This document shows positions 17,293-25,585 of a DNA stretch of 34,828 bases, in pieces; within the stretch, counting starts at the first letter, position 1; each line of letters opens with the position of its first letter. Source of the stretch: Gammaproteobacteria bacterium UBA4421 (GTDB lineage Bacteria > Pseudomonadota > Gammaproteobacteria > Pseudomonadales > Azotimanducaceae); the NCBI GenBank assembly GCA_002389675.1, contig DGQF01000019.1, forward strand, positions 164,520 through 199,347, written 5' to 3'. The notes beneath the pieces are model-generated. The model was given only the letters and a program-made list of their open reading frames with translations, did not search any database and was not told the DNA's origin. The position numbers were made by a program, and so were the translations under genes.

Positions 17293-19161
17293 ATGCTCAC
17301 TCGCTGGGGTAAGACATTAAACACCGACACGCCATTGCCGGAGTATCCTCGTCCGCAAATGCGCAGAGACCAATGGATTAACTTAAACGGCTATTGGGAC
17401 TACACCCTAACCACTCAACCGTCACCACAACCTGATCATTGGACCGGCCAAATTCTGGTGCCGTTTTGCATCGAGTCCCCTCTATCAGGCGTTGAGCAAA
17501 CCATCACCCCACAAGAGCGAATCTGGTATCGACGTCGTTTCAATCTTGCCAGTATTGAAGAACGAACGCTGCTGCATTTTGGTGCTGTGGATTTTGAATG
17601 CATGCTGTGGGTAAACGGCGGCATCGCCGGCACCCATACAGGCGGCTTTGACGCGTTTACAATCGACATCAGCGAATACGTTCGCCAGGGCAGCAATGAA
17701 TTAATCTTGGCCGTTACCGATCCCAGCAGCAGCGGCGACCAACCCAGAGGCAAACAACACCTCAACCCAAAAAATATCTGGTATCACGCGGTTAGCGGCA
17801 TCTGGCAAACGGTTTGGGTTGAGCAAGTACCCACCACCGCCCACCTCGAGGAAATTTATATTGCTGCGTCAGCCACCTGCGACGCTATCGAATTCACCAG
17901 CTTTTTAGGCCGTCCCACTCGCAACCCAGAGCTTGCGCTGGCCATCACCATTACTCTGGGCGAGCAGATCGTGCAACGCTACACGGCCAGACCAGATCGC
18001 AAGGTAACCATCAAAATTCCACAACCGCAACGCTGGTCGCCCGACAACCCAGTGCTCTATGATATTGACATCACCTTGATGCGAATCAAAAACCCAATAC
18101 CTGCGCCCAAGAACGATAATCTCCAAGATGCGTCTCTATTTCGCGCATTACCGCTCAGAGGAAACGAAGAAACGCAGCTTTATGAGAACGCCGATCTATC
18201 AGAGGGCACCATTATTGACCGCGTCAGCAGCTATTTTGCGCTTCGACACATTGATATCGATGCCACGCAGACCAACGGCATTCCCGCTGTCCGCCTCAAC
18301 GGAGAACCGATTTTTCAACTAGGCACACTAGACCAAGGCTGGTGGCCCGATGGATTTCATACACCACCGGCAGACGAGGCGATGATTTACGAGATCGAGT
18401 TCCTCAAGGCAGCCGGGTTTAACTGCGTTCGCAAGCACATCAAAGTAGAACCCGCACGATACTACTACCATTGCGACCGACTGGGCCTATTGGTTTGGCA
18501 AGACGTGCCCAGCGGGTTTTTACCTGCGCAATTTGTTGGACCTAATGATGCCCAAGAGGGCGTTCGCAGCAGCCGCTCAAGCGAACAGTTCGGGTTAGAA
18601 ATGCACCGGATGATCAATCGATTGCGCGTGCATCCCTGCATTATCGTTTGGGTATTACACAACGAGGGCTGGGGACAATTTGACAGCGCCCGATTAACCC
18701 AACATATACGCGATCTTGACCCGACCCGCCTAGTCAATGCCACCAGCGGATGGCTAGACGCGGGCGTCGGAGACTTTATCGATCGTCACGATTATGCAGC
18801 CACTCCGGTAGGGCCTGAAACGATGGACAACCGCGCACGAGTCATCGGTGAATATGGCGGCATCGGCTGGCCCATATCCGGACACCTATGGAATGCTGAT
18901 ATGCACAACTGGGGCTATCAAACCTTCCGGGATGAGGCAGACGCCCGGCAAGCCTATCAACAAGTCACTCAAGGCATTATGCGCGCCTTTGCATCACAGG
19001 GCCTGTCTGGCGCTATTTATACTCAAACAAGCGACGTGGAGGGAGAAGTTAACGGCCTATTGACCTATGACCGAGCGGTCGAGAAATTTCCCCGTAGTTG
19101 GTTGAAAGACCAGCACCAAGCACTTCTGCGAGAATCAACGGATCCTGAACAACCCGGCTAG
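17293..19161 (+). CDS. Glycoside hydrolase family 2 protein (beta-galactosidase/beta-mannosidase/beta-glucuronidase-like)
   Basis: A 622-residue GH2 enzyme: an N-terminal jelly-roll sugar-binding domain (about 22-180), an immunoglobulin-like domain (about 181-320), and a TIM barrel. The acid/base is Glu458 in HNEGW and the nucleophile Glu520 in GEYGG; RKHIKVEPARYY and LLVWQDVP are family stretches. No signal peptide, so it acts on imported glycosides. A charged insert of about 40 residues (around 264-305) sits inside the Ig-like domain just before SSYFALR. AAGG seven bases before ATG supports the start. The nearest transporter of the right kind is the GPH symporter at 28157-29602. The sugar removed is not predictable from this alone. 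Confidence 0.9.
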   Translation: MLTRWGKTLNTDTPLPEYPRPQMRRDQWINLNGYWDYTLTTQPSPQPDHWTGQILVPFCIESPLSGVEQTITPQERIWYRRRFNLASIEERTLLHFGAVDFECMLWVNGGIAGTHTGGFDAFTIDISEYVRQGSNELILAVTDPSSSGDQPRGKQHLNPKNIWYHAVSGIWQTVWVEQVPTTAHLEEIYIAASATCDAIEFTSFLGRPTRNPELALAITITLGEQIVQRYTARPDRKVTIKIPQPQRWSPDNPVLYDIDITLMRIKNPIPAPKNDNLQDASLFRALPLRGNEETQLYENADLSEGTIIDRVSSYFALRHIDIDATQTNGIPAVRLNGEPIFQLGTLDQGWWPDGFHTPPADEAMIYEIEFLKAAGFNCVRKHIKVEPARYYYHCDRLGLLVWQDVPSGFLPAQFVGPNDAQEGVRSSRSSEQFGLEMHRMINRLRVHPCIIVWVLHNEGWGQFDSARLTQHIRDLDPTRLVNATSGWLDAGVGDFIDRHDYAATPVGPETMDNRARVIGEYGGIGWPISGHLWNADMHNWGYQTFRDEADARQAYQQVTQGIMRAFASQGLSGAIYTQTSDVEGEVNGLLTYDRAVEKFPRSWLKDQHQALLRESTDPEQPG

Positions 19162-19325
19162 CTAGGCGGCACCCAGGACTCTCCGTCGGTATAGGTCTTG
19201 CCTTCGGACAATACTAGGGCGATCACAAATCTCACTTTGACATCAAAATCCGCTGCAAGGCCCAGACATTCCTTGAAGGTCCAACGGTCCTTCTGGTCAA
19301 TCCGTCGTCTCAGTTCTGCGTTCAA
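19158..19325 (-). CDS. Small hypothetical protein (55 aa), TTG start
   Basis: A 55-codon gene in an otherwise empty stretch. It encodes a basic helical start (LNAELRRRIDQKDRW), a Cys-containing helix and an end KTYTDGESWVPPS. The TTG start is supported by AGGGG seven bases upstream on the minus strand, which is better than for many of its neighbours. It overlaps the stop of the convergent glycosidase gene by three to four bases. No family is recognised. The length and ribosome site favour a real gene; a random frame is still possible. It leaves 19326-19491 as the only sequence here without a gene, in which I see nothing clear. Confidence 0.5.
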   Translation of the reverse strand: MNAELRRRIDQKDRWTFKECLGLAADFDVKVRFVIALVLSEGKTYTDGESWVPPS

Positions 19326-19332
19326 TTTTTTA

Positions 19333-19337
19333 CCCCT
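19333..19337 (-). promoter_or_regulatory. Ribosome binding site of the 55-aa gene
   Basis: AGGGG on the minus strand, seven bases before the TTG at 19325. It is the main reason to accept that short reading frame. Confidence 0.45.
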
Positions 19338-19491
19338 GCTTAACCCGTGTCGCCACTTTAAGGTTGACTAGATCTGGCTTAGCGCCGACATCACCGCGCC
19401 AAACCGGAAAAAATTCTGCTAACCAGACGTGACACCTCGTCGGTTGCTGGCTTACCATCAGCCATCGTCTGTCTAAACTTTACGTGAAATT

Positions 19492-20568
19492 ATGACTACA
19501 AGCCGCTTCACTATTCTGCTCATTCTTGCCATGCTGACTGCTCCGCCTCTTTTCGCGGACGTCCCGCGAACTGCATCAGGCAAACCTGATTTGTCCGGCG
19601 TATATGATACCGGCACCCTAACCCCAACCCAAAGGCCTGAATGGCTCGGCGAAATTGAATCGCTCTACCCCTGGGTTGCACGCAGCCTAAATTGGGCACT
19701 GGGCATCGCCGCAGATTGGGCGATCGGCAATGACAGCGACCCAGATCGTGAAGCACCTCCCGCTGGTGGAGACGGCAACAACACCGCCGGCGCCGGCGGT
19801 GTTGGCGGCTACAACCTGTTTTGGGTCGACCCCGGCAGCGCTTTGGGCTCGGTTCGCGGTACCATACCAACGTCGATTATATATGCACCCAGCAATGGCC
19901 GTTACCCGCCGCAGCAAAAGGGGTTAAGCGAACGCATGGGCACCCGTTATCAAAGCTTTGGCCACGAAAATACCGGAACAGCCTCTTGGCTGGAACATGA
20001 CGGGCCTGGGCCTTTTGACGGACCCGAGTCACTTGCACCCTCCGAGCGATGTCTCATTTCTTTTGCATCGGTTGTGCCGAACCTTCCAAGTCTCTACAAC
20101 AACTATAAACGTATTATTCAAACAGACACGCATATCATGATACTTCAGGAAATGGTTCACGACGCCCGCATAATTCGCATGGATGATGCACATTCAAGCG
20201 AATCCAACCGCACTTGGCTCGGAGATTCGGTTGGACGTTGGGAGGGGGACACATTGGTCGTCGAAACCCGAAATTTCAAGCGTGTTAACAGCCTGCCGGG
20301 CGCAGATGAAAATCTACAGGTCACCGAACGTTTCACCTTAGAAAATGACGGTAACTTGTATTACGACTTTACCGTGAATGACCCAACCGCGTGGACGGGA
20401 CCTTGGAGCGGCCGATATTTATGGCAATCCAAACCCAGCAGTAAAGTATACGAATATGCCTGCCACGAGGGTAACTATGCGATGGGAAACATTTTACGCG
20501 GGGCTCGGTTGCTGGAGCGCGAATGGCGCGACCAAGCCGCATTGCTGCAAGCCTCAACCGAGCGTTGA
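19492..20568 (+). CDS. Exported protein of unknown function with GKPDLSGV motif
   Basis: A 358-residue protein with an N-terminal signal peptide (about 1-22, cleaved near LFA/DVP). The mature start PRTASGKPDLSGVYD (25-39) and the central WLGDSVGRWEGDTLVVETRNF (242-262) match a large family of exported proteins abundant in Acidobacteria and in proteobacterial degraders; no activity is known to me. A low-complexity Gly/Ala/Asn stretch (about 93-106) follows the DSDPDREAPP segment. The protein is probably periplasmic. Its start lies beyond a 166-base spacer with weak ribosome site. It stands alone between the glycosidase and the Lon-domain gene. Confidence 0.78.
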   Translation: MTTSRFTILLILAMLTAPPLFADVPRTASGKPDLSGVYDTGTLTPTQRPEWLGEIESLYPWVARSLNWALGIAADWAIGNDSDPDREAPPAGGDGNNTAGAGGVGGYNLFWVDPGSALGSVRGTIPTSIIYAPSNGRYPPQQKGLSERMGTRYQSFGHENTGTASWLEHDGPGPFDGPESLAPSERCLISFASVVPNLPSLYNNYKRIIQTDTHIMILQEMVHDARIIRMDDAHSSESNRTWLGDSVGRWEGDTLVVETRNFKRVNSLPGADENLQVTERFTLENDGNLYYDFTVNDPTAWTGPWSGRYLWQSKPSSKVYEYACHEGNYAMGNILRGARLLEREWRDQAALLQASTER

Positions 20569-20751
20569 AGATGCAAATTTCCCGCTGCATTCAATGCATT
20601 GGGATCCCAAGAGCAAGCGGTTATAGCCGCCATCAGCCAGGCTCGGTGTGACTGCGCTCGCCCGATCTGCTGGGTATGGTGGCTCTTCACAACCTATTGA
20701 TCGCCCCTGTGCGCTAATTCGTCGCGCACCCATCGTTTAGTCCAGAGATCT

Positions 20752-21387
20752 ATGGCCACTGTAGCCCTTTTCCCCATCCCCAACGCTGTCGCCTTTCCGG
20801 GTACCATCTTTCCTTTACATGTATTTGAACCACGCTATCGCAAACTCGTCCAAGATTGTGTTGAAGAACAGAGAATGGTCGGTATCAGCCACGTCATCAA
20901 GGCCATCCACACACCCGCCGAACCGAAGACTTTAGAAAAAGCGCTAAGTTCAAACCAAACAACCTACAAACCGCGGCAGGTTTTCTGCGCGGGGCACTGC
21001 GAAATCATCGAAACCACATCCGACGGTCGAATCTTGACACACGTGCATATCGAACAACGCCTGACTCTCGAGCGCGAACTACAGTCCTTGCCTTATCGCA
21101 TCGTTGACTGCGCGCCGTTGCTCGACGAGCCTGACGATCAAGACGCTGCAGCGAACCGCGAATTACAGCAGCAAATCAATACCGCACTCCAGAATCTGCT
21201 AACCAAGCAAAACCCGGATAACGCAAACCGGCTGAACACGCCCCAATGGCTAACACTCACCCCTGCCGAGTTCAGCTTCAAGATTTTTCAGCACATACAA
21301 CTCGACGCTGACATCATGCAAGACATCCTAGAGATGCCAAGCGCCAACGCTCGCCTAAACCTCATCTGGCAGATCCTGAGCCAATAA
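20752..21387 (+). CDS. Lon protease N-terminal (substrate-binding) domain protein
   Basis: A 211-residue protein made only of the LON substrate-binding domain. The signature FPIPNAVAFPGTIFPLHVFEPRYRKLV lies at about 7-33, followed by the beta-barrel with CEIIETTSDGRILTHVHIEQRLTL and a helical C-terminal part. There is no AAA+ or protease domain. Stand-alone LON-domain proteins occur in many proteobacteria; their role is unclear and is presumed to be binding of unfolded or specific proteins. The start has only a weak AGAG upstream. It is preceded by 183 bases without a gene and ends before a small 6-bp hairpin at 21413-21429. Confidence 0.88.
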   Translation: MATVALFPIPNAVAFPGTIFPLHVFEPRYRKLVQDCVEEQRMVGISHVIKAIHTPAEPKTLEKALSSNQTTYKPRQVFCAGHCEIIETTSDGRILTHVHIEQRLTLERELQSLPYRIVDCAPLLDEPDDQDAAANRELQQQINTALQNLLTKQNPDNANRLNTPQWLTLTPAEFSFKIFQHIQLDADIMQDILEMPSANARLNLIWQILSQ

Positions 21388-21548
21388 CCACCCCAATCGA
21401 ATCATCACGAAGCGCTGGTGACTCCAGCGAAACTGCTAGAATTATTTCCCGCAATCGCGTTATCGTGATGCACGCAGGCTTATATTCATGATCGCATCGC
21501 GCCAAAACGCGTGCGCAACAAGAGCAAATCAGTAAGGGAAGGAAAACG

Positions 21549-23909
21549 ATGCCCAATCAACGATCCGCAACAACTCGCTTAACCGCGGTTGCCATTGGTA
21601 TTATTGGGCTTTTCATGCTGTTTCAAGGCGGCAGTCTGGCCTTCGCCGGAGGCACGCTTTATTTTGCATGCGCCGGCGCACTGATGAGCGCCAGCGCCTG
21701 CCAGCTGTGGCGCCTGAAACCCAGCGGATTTTTTATCTTCGCGGGCCTGTTGCTACTCACGCTGGCTTGGGCTGTATATGAAGCGGGTCTTGAATTTTGG
21801 ATGATCAGCGCGCGCATTTGGATGGTTGCGTTCTTAGCCCTTTGGCTATGTATTCCGGTTATCAGACGACAAATATGGCGAGGCCATGCGCCCCCACTGT
21901 TCTCGATGCGCACGGTTCAAATATGCGCCTTCGCGAGCCTCGTGGTATTCGGCACAACCGCGATTAATGCGTTCATCGCAGATACCAGCATCGCCCCAAC
22001 TGTGACCTACGGACCGTCACAAAACTCCTCCGACTGGGAGGCTTACGGCGGCAGCAATGCCGGGACACGATATGCGCCGCACACGCAGATAAACCCGCAA
22101 ACCGTCAACCAGCTTGAGCCCGTCTGGCAAGCAGAGACCGGGCAAGTCGGTCGCTTTAGCGCAACACCTATTCAAATCGGGGACGGCATTTACTTGTGTA
22201 CCGCACAAAACATCATGATTGCGCTGGACGCGGATACCGGTGCGCAGCGCTGGAGATTTGACCCTCAGAACGATACGTCTCCATTTGGGATCTTGGGCAA
22301 CTGCAGGGGCGTCACTTACTATCATATTCCCGAACGCAACAAACAAGAGCAGTGTGCCGAGCGAATTTTTACCGCGACTACCGATGCCCGTATGATCGCC
22401 GTCGACAAACAAACCGGCGAACCCTGCTCTGAATTTGGCGGTAATGGCGAAATTTCATTGCTTGCAGGTATGGGCGAAGTCAAACCCTATTACTATTTTG
22501 TGACCTCACCGCCCACCGTTGCTAGCGGTGCCTTGGTAGTCGGGGGCTGGGTGATGGACAATCAAGAAACCGAAGAACCTTCCGGCGTTGTCAGGGGCTA
22601 CGACCCGGTAAGCGGTGAACTTTTATGGGCCTGGGACATTGGGCGCGAAGGCATACAAACGACACTCCCCCCGCAAGGCAGTTTCTACACCAGAGGAACG
22701 CCCAACGTCTGGAGCCTAACCTCGGCGGACGACGAGCTCGGCCTCGTCTATGTGCCGACAGGCAACGCCACGCCTGATTACTTTGGTGGTCATCGCACCC
22801 CAGTGATGGATAAATATGCCAGCTCTATTGTCGCCATCGACGCAAAAACAGGCCTGACACGTTGGCATTTCCAAACCACACATCACGATATTTGGGATTA
22901 TGATGTGCCTTCACAACCGACACTGATCGACTTGACCTTGGCAGGCAAACGTCACAAAGCCGTCATTGTGCCCACTAAACGAGGTGAAGTTTTTGTGTTG
23001 GATCGGGCAACCGGAGAACTGCTGACGCCCGTAACCGAGCGGGCCGTCCCCCAAACCGATGTACCCGGGGAGCGAACCAGCGCCTCACAGCCGTTTTCAA
23101 CCGGTATGCCTTCGTTTGCTCACCCCCTTATTCGCGAGCAAGACATGTTTGGTCTCACCCCCTTTGACCATATCGCCTGCAGGAAGCGTTTTCTTGAGCT
23201 GCGCTACGAAGGTCCTATGACGCCGCCGTCCACGCGCGGGACGCTACTTTATCCGGGCCCTGCTGGCGGCATGAACTGGGGCAGTGTCGCGGTAGATGAG
23301 GCGCGTCAACTTATGGTCGTGAATAACATGCATCTCCCTTTTACCGTCCAGTTGATTCCACGGGAAGCCGACCTAATAAACTCTAACGAGGGCCAGAATC
23401 GAGGTTATGGTATCGGCGGCGCGCAGCGCGGTACCCCCTTTGCGGCCAGCGTACAGCTGTTCGCATCTCCGCTATCGCTGCCTTGCCTAGAACCGCCGTA
23501 CGGGGAAATTGCGGTGGTCGATCTCACCACGCAGCAAATTGTTTGGCGGCGCGGCATGGGCTTTTTGGAGTTAGGCTTTCCGTTTTCCGCGGGATCGATA
23601 ATTACCGCGGGCGGGTTGATTTTCAACGCGGGCGTTATGGGCGGCCAACTGAGCGCCATTGACACCAATAGCGGCGAGATACTCTGGCAAGACCAACTAC
23701 GCAGCGGGTCGGACGCCACCCCAATGAGCTACGTTAGCCCCAAAACAGGCAAACAATATATTCTGGTAACGGTTCCCGGAGCTGGAAGACCCGCGGCAAC
23801 CTCCGCGCATAGCGAGAGCGAGACGAATATTGAATCCAAGACGCCGACCGGCGGGCGGATCATCGCCTATGCTCTGGCAGGATCTTCATCTCAGGATAAC
23901 CCACCCTAG
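21549..23909 (+). CDS. Membrane-bound PQQ-dependent dehydrogenase (glucose/quinate/shikimate type)
   Basis: A 786-residue quinoprotein. The first 145 residues hold four to five membrane helices (about 10-28, 31-51, 60-77, 86-105, 121-141), which anchor it and bind ubiquinone in the family; the rest is the periplasmic eight-bladed propeller. Family marks: YGGSNAGTRYAPHTQI (166-180), the HHDIWDYDVPSQPT stretch (445-458) with the catalytic Asp candidate Asp450, and PTKRGEVFVLDR with Lys477, spaced as the Asp466/Lys493 pair I recall from E. coli glucose dehydrogenase. It oxidises a sugar, polyol or cyclitol and passes electrons to ubiquinone. AAGGGAAGG precedes ATG. No pqq biosynthesis gene is in the window. 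Confidence 0.92.
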   Translation: MPNQRSATTRLTAVAIGIIGLFMLFQGGSLAFAGGTLYFACAGALMSASACQLWRLKPSGFFIFAGLLLLTLAWAVYEAGLEFWMISARIWMVAFLALWLCIPVIRRQIWRGHAPPLFSMRTVQICAFASLVVFGTTAINAFIADTSIAPTVTYGPSQNSSDWEAYGGSNAGTRYAPHTQINPQTVNQLEPVWQAETGQVGRFSATPIQIGDGIYLCTAQNIMIALDADTGAQRWRFDPQNDTSPFGILGNCRGVTYYHIPERNKQEQCAERIFTATTDARMIAVDKQTGEPCSEFGGNGEISLLAGMGEVKPYYYFVTSPPTVASGALVVGGWVMDNQETEEPSGVVRGYDPVSGELLWAWDIGREGIQTTLPPQGSFYTRGTPNVWSLTSADDELGLVYVPTGNATPDYFGGHRTPVMDKYASSIVAIDAKTGLTRWHFQTTHHDIWDYDVPSQPTLIDLTLAGKRHKAVIVPTKRGEVFVLDRATGELLTPVTERAVPQTDVPGERTSASQPFSTGMPSFAHPLIREQDMFGLTPFDHIACRKRFLELRYEGPMTPPSTRGTLLYPGPAGGMNWGSVAVDEARQLMVVNNMHLPFTVQLIPREADLINSNEGQNRGYGIGGAQRGTPFAASVQLFASPLSLPCLEPPYGEIAVVDLTTQQIVWRRGMGFLELGFPFSAGSIITAGGLIFNAGVMGGQLSAIDTNSGEILWQDQLRSGSDATPMSYVSPKTGKQYILVTVPGAGRPAATSAHSESETNIESKTPTGGRIIAYALAGSSSQDNPP

Positions 23910-23992
23910 TGCGCAAAAAAGTTTAGACGAGCTCGATCAATCTGTTTATCGTCTGACTTGAACAATCAGAACCACATCTTCAGGGGGACAAC

Positions 23993-24769
23993 ATGGATAT
24001 TATTGATAGCTTCAGGCTCGACGGCCAAGTCGCAGTAGTAACAGGTGGCGGCCGCGGTATCGGCGAAGGCATCGCATTAGGACTTGCAGAAGCGGGTGCC
24101 GACGTGGTGCTGGCGGCACGGCGAACACAAGAAATCGAAGCCGTCGCTGAAAAAGTGCGTCAACTGGGTCGACGTGCGCTGGCCATTACAACCGACATGA
24201 TGGACATCAACGCCGTGCAACATTTAGCACAGCAAACATTTAAAGAAATGGGGGCCTTGAATTGCTGGGTCAGCAACGCAGGTGGCGCAGACGACCGGGT
24301 GCCGCGCACGTTTCTAGAAATGCCTGAACGACAATGGGACTTTCAAATGAACCTCAATCTAAAAGCGGTTTGGACTGGCGCTCAGGCCGCAGGCAAAATC
24401 ATGAAGGACAATGGCGGCGGCACCATTATCAACATATCTTCGCAAGCCGCGAATCGCGCATCACCCAACAACGGTCCCTACGCAGTGGCTAAAAGCGGTG
24501 TTAATAACCTCACTCAAACCCTTGCTGCGGAAATGGCCCATTTAGGTATTCGCGTCAACGCCGTCTCACCGGGTCCAATACCCACTGAAGTTTTTCTCGA
24601 ATTCACAAAAATGTCGGAAGCGGACATTCCAAAAATGGGGGAATTATTTGGCGTTCCCTTAGGCAGAGTAGGCACACCTGAGGACATTGCGCCCGCCGTG
24701 GTTTACTTGGCTTCATCCGCGTCGAGTTGGATGACAGGGCAAGATATCGTCATTAACGGGGGGCTTTAG
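23993..24769 (+). CDS. Short-chain dehydrogenase/reductase (SDR, classical)
   Basis: A 258-residue classical SDR with TGGGRGIG (17-24), NAG (95-97), the Ser of NISSQAA (about 149-150) and Tyr163/Lys167 in YAVAK. AARR at the end of strand 2 suggests NADP(H). The overall layout resembles 7-alpha-hydroxysteroid dehydrogenase and other FabG-like enzymes, but the substrate cannot be assigned. AGGGGGA close to the ATG is a strong start. It follows the PQQ dehydrogenase gene by 83 bases and could be co-transcribed with it. A perfect 13-bp hairpin lies just downstream. Confidence 0.92.
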   Translation: MDIIDSFRLDGQVAVVTGGGRGIGEGIALGLAEAGADVVLAARRTQEIEAVAEKVRQLGRRALAITTDMMDINAVQHLAQQTFKEMGALNCWVSNAGGADDRVPRTFLEMPERQWDFQMNLNLKAVWTGAQAAGKIMKDNGGGTIINISSQAANRASPNNGPYAVAKSGVNNLTQTLAAEMAHLGIRVNAVSPGPIPTEVFLEFTKMSEADIPKMGELFGVPLGRVGTPEDIAPAVVYLASSASSWMTGQDIVINGGL

Positions 24770-24781
24770 GCACCCCATTGG

Positions 24782-24810
24782 ATCGGGACATCACCGCGTG
24801 ATGTCCCGAT
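24782..24810. terminator. Perfect 13-bp inverted repeat after the SDR gene, possible terminator
   Basis: ATCGGGACATCAC at 24782-24794 and its exact complement at 24798-24810 with a 3-base loop. It begins 12 bases after the SDR stop. No T-run follows on either strand, so it is either a weak terminator, an mRNA-stabilising hairpin or a protein-binding palindrome. It also lies 120 bases after the end of the convergent DUF6265 gene. Confidence 0.45.
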
Positions 24811-24930
24811 TGATTCGCAAGTAACGCCTCAATCCCATTTTTTAGCGCTTGCCGCGATCTTCCTACCTGATTCAGGCAAGTCGGTGCTGTTATGGCGGGC
24901 CGTAGGTTGCGAACCAACCAACCGCTGCGA

Positions 24931-25356
24931 TTAAGCGCGCGCCAAACCCGCCGTCAGCACCGTACCATCGGCTTTGGTTACATCAACTTCCATGCCTTGA
25001 GGGCCGACGGCGCGATAGCAAAGTTGCGGAATCGAAGCACCGGCAGAGGCCGTAAAGGTCACGCTTCGCTCACCTAAAGACTTCAGCTGCATATTCTGTT
25101 CGAGTACCAACTGCAATTCGGAAGTGAACTGCCTCAAGTGCAACTCAACAGAGGCCTCTACTTGGCGAATGAGAATCAACTCGATGAGCAGCGTAGTTGC
25201 TTCGTTTGTCAACCTGACCATCGTCGACATGGTCCCCCCACTCGGCTTACTCCATGCCTCTTCGACAAATTGAGGACCAAATGCTCCTGACCATTTCCCG
25301 ACCATCCAATGTAGGTCGGATAACTTCGCGGGTATTACGCTTTCAGATGATTTCAT
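24931..25356 (-). CDS. DUF6265-like small protein
   Basis: A 141-residue protein whose start LSDLHWMVGKWSG and following EEAWSKPSGGTMSTMVR are typical of the DUF6265 group of beta-rich lipocalin-like proteins (usual form LxxLxGCWxG...ExW..P.GG.M.G..R). There is no signal peptide and the usual Cys is absent. The function is unknown; the fold suggests binding of a small hydrophobic ligand. AGGA stands eight bases before the ATG. It is divergent from the TonB receptor with about 230 bases between them, in which no gene is seen. Confidence 0.75.
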   Translation of the reverse strand: MKSSESVIPAKLSDLHWMVGKWSGAFGPQFVEEAWSKPSGGTMSTMVRLTNEATTLLIELILIRQVEASVELHLRQFTSELQLVLEQNMQLKSLGERSVTFTASAGASIPQLCYRAVGPQGMEVDVTKADGTVLTAGLARA

Positions 25357-25572
25357 GAGCGTGATCCTAACACGTCGCCAGAAGCACCCACAACTTCAGC
25401 GAAACATGCCCCAGACCCTAATCCCAAAGGCTCATCAGCTCACTTCAGCCGGGCGTTGCGCGTTACATTTCTTTACGCGCTTGAAAGTTGACCCTGTGCA
25501 ATTTTTTAGTTAGCGTTCCTGACGAGCACAAATCAAGCGGTAATTCGTGCATAAGGGAAAATTATAATAACT

Positions 25573-25578
25573 GGAGAG
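25573..25578 (+). promoter_or_regulatory. Ribosome binding site of the TonB-dependent receptor
   Basis: GGAGAG seven bases before ATG 25586. The preceding in-frame TTG at 25583 would be only four bases away, so the ATG is preferred. Confidence 0.7.
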
Positions 25579-25585
25579 AAGTTTG

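Noticed and set aside
21413..21429. CGCTGG/CCAGCG hairpin after the Lon-domain gene
   Set aside because: Only six pairs and no T-run, so I do not list it as a terminator.
25488..25515. TTGACC followed 17 bases later by TAGCGT, a possible promoter of the TonB receptor
   Set aside because: The -10 matches only three of six positions; a nearby TATAAT at 25563-25568 is too close to the ribosome site to be its -10.
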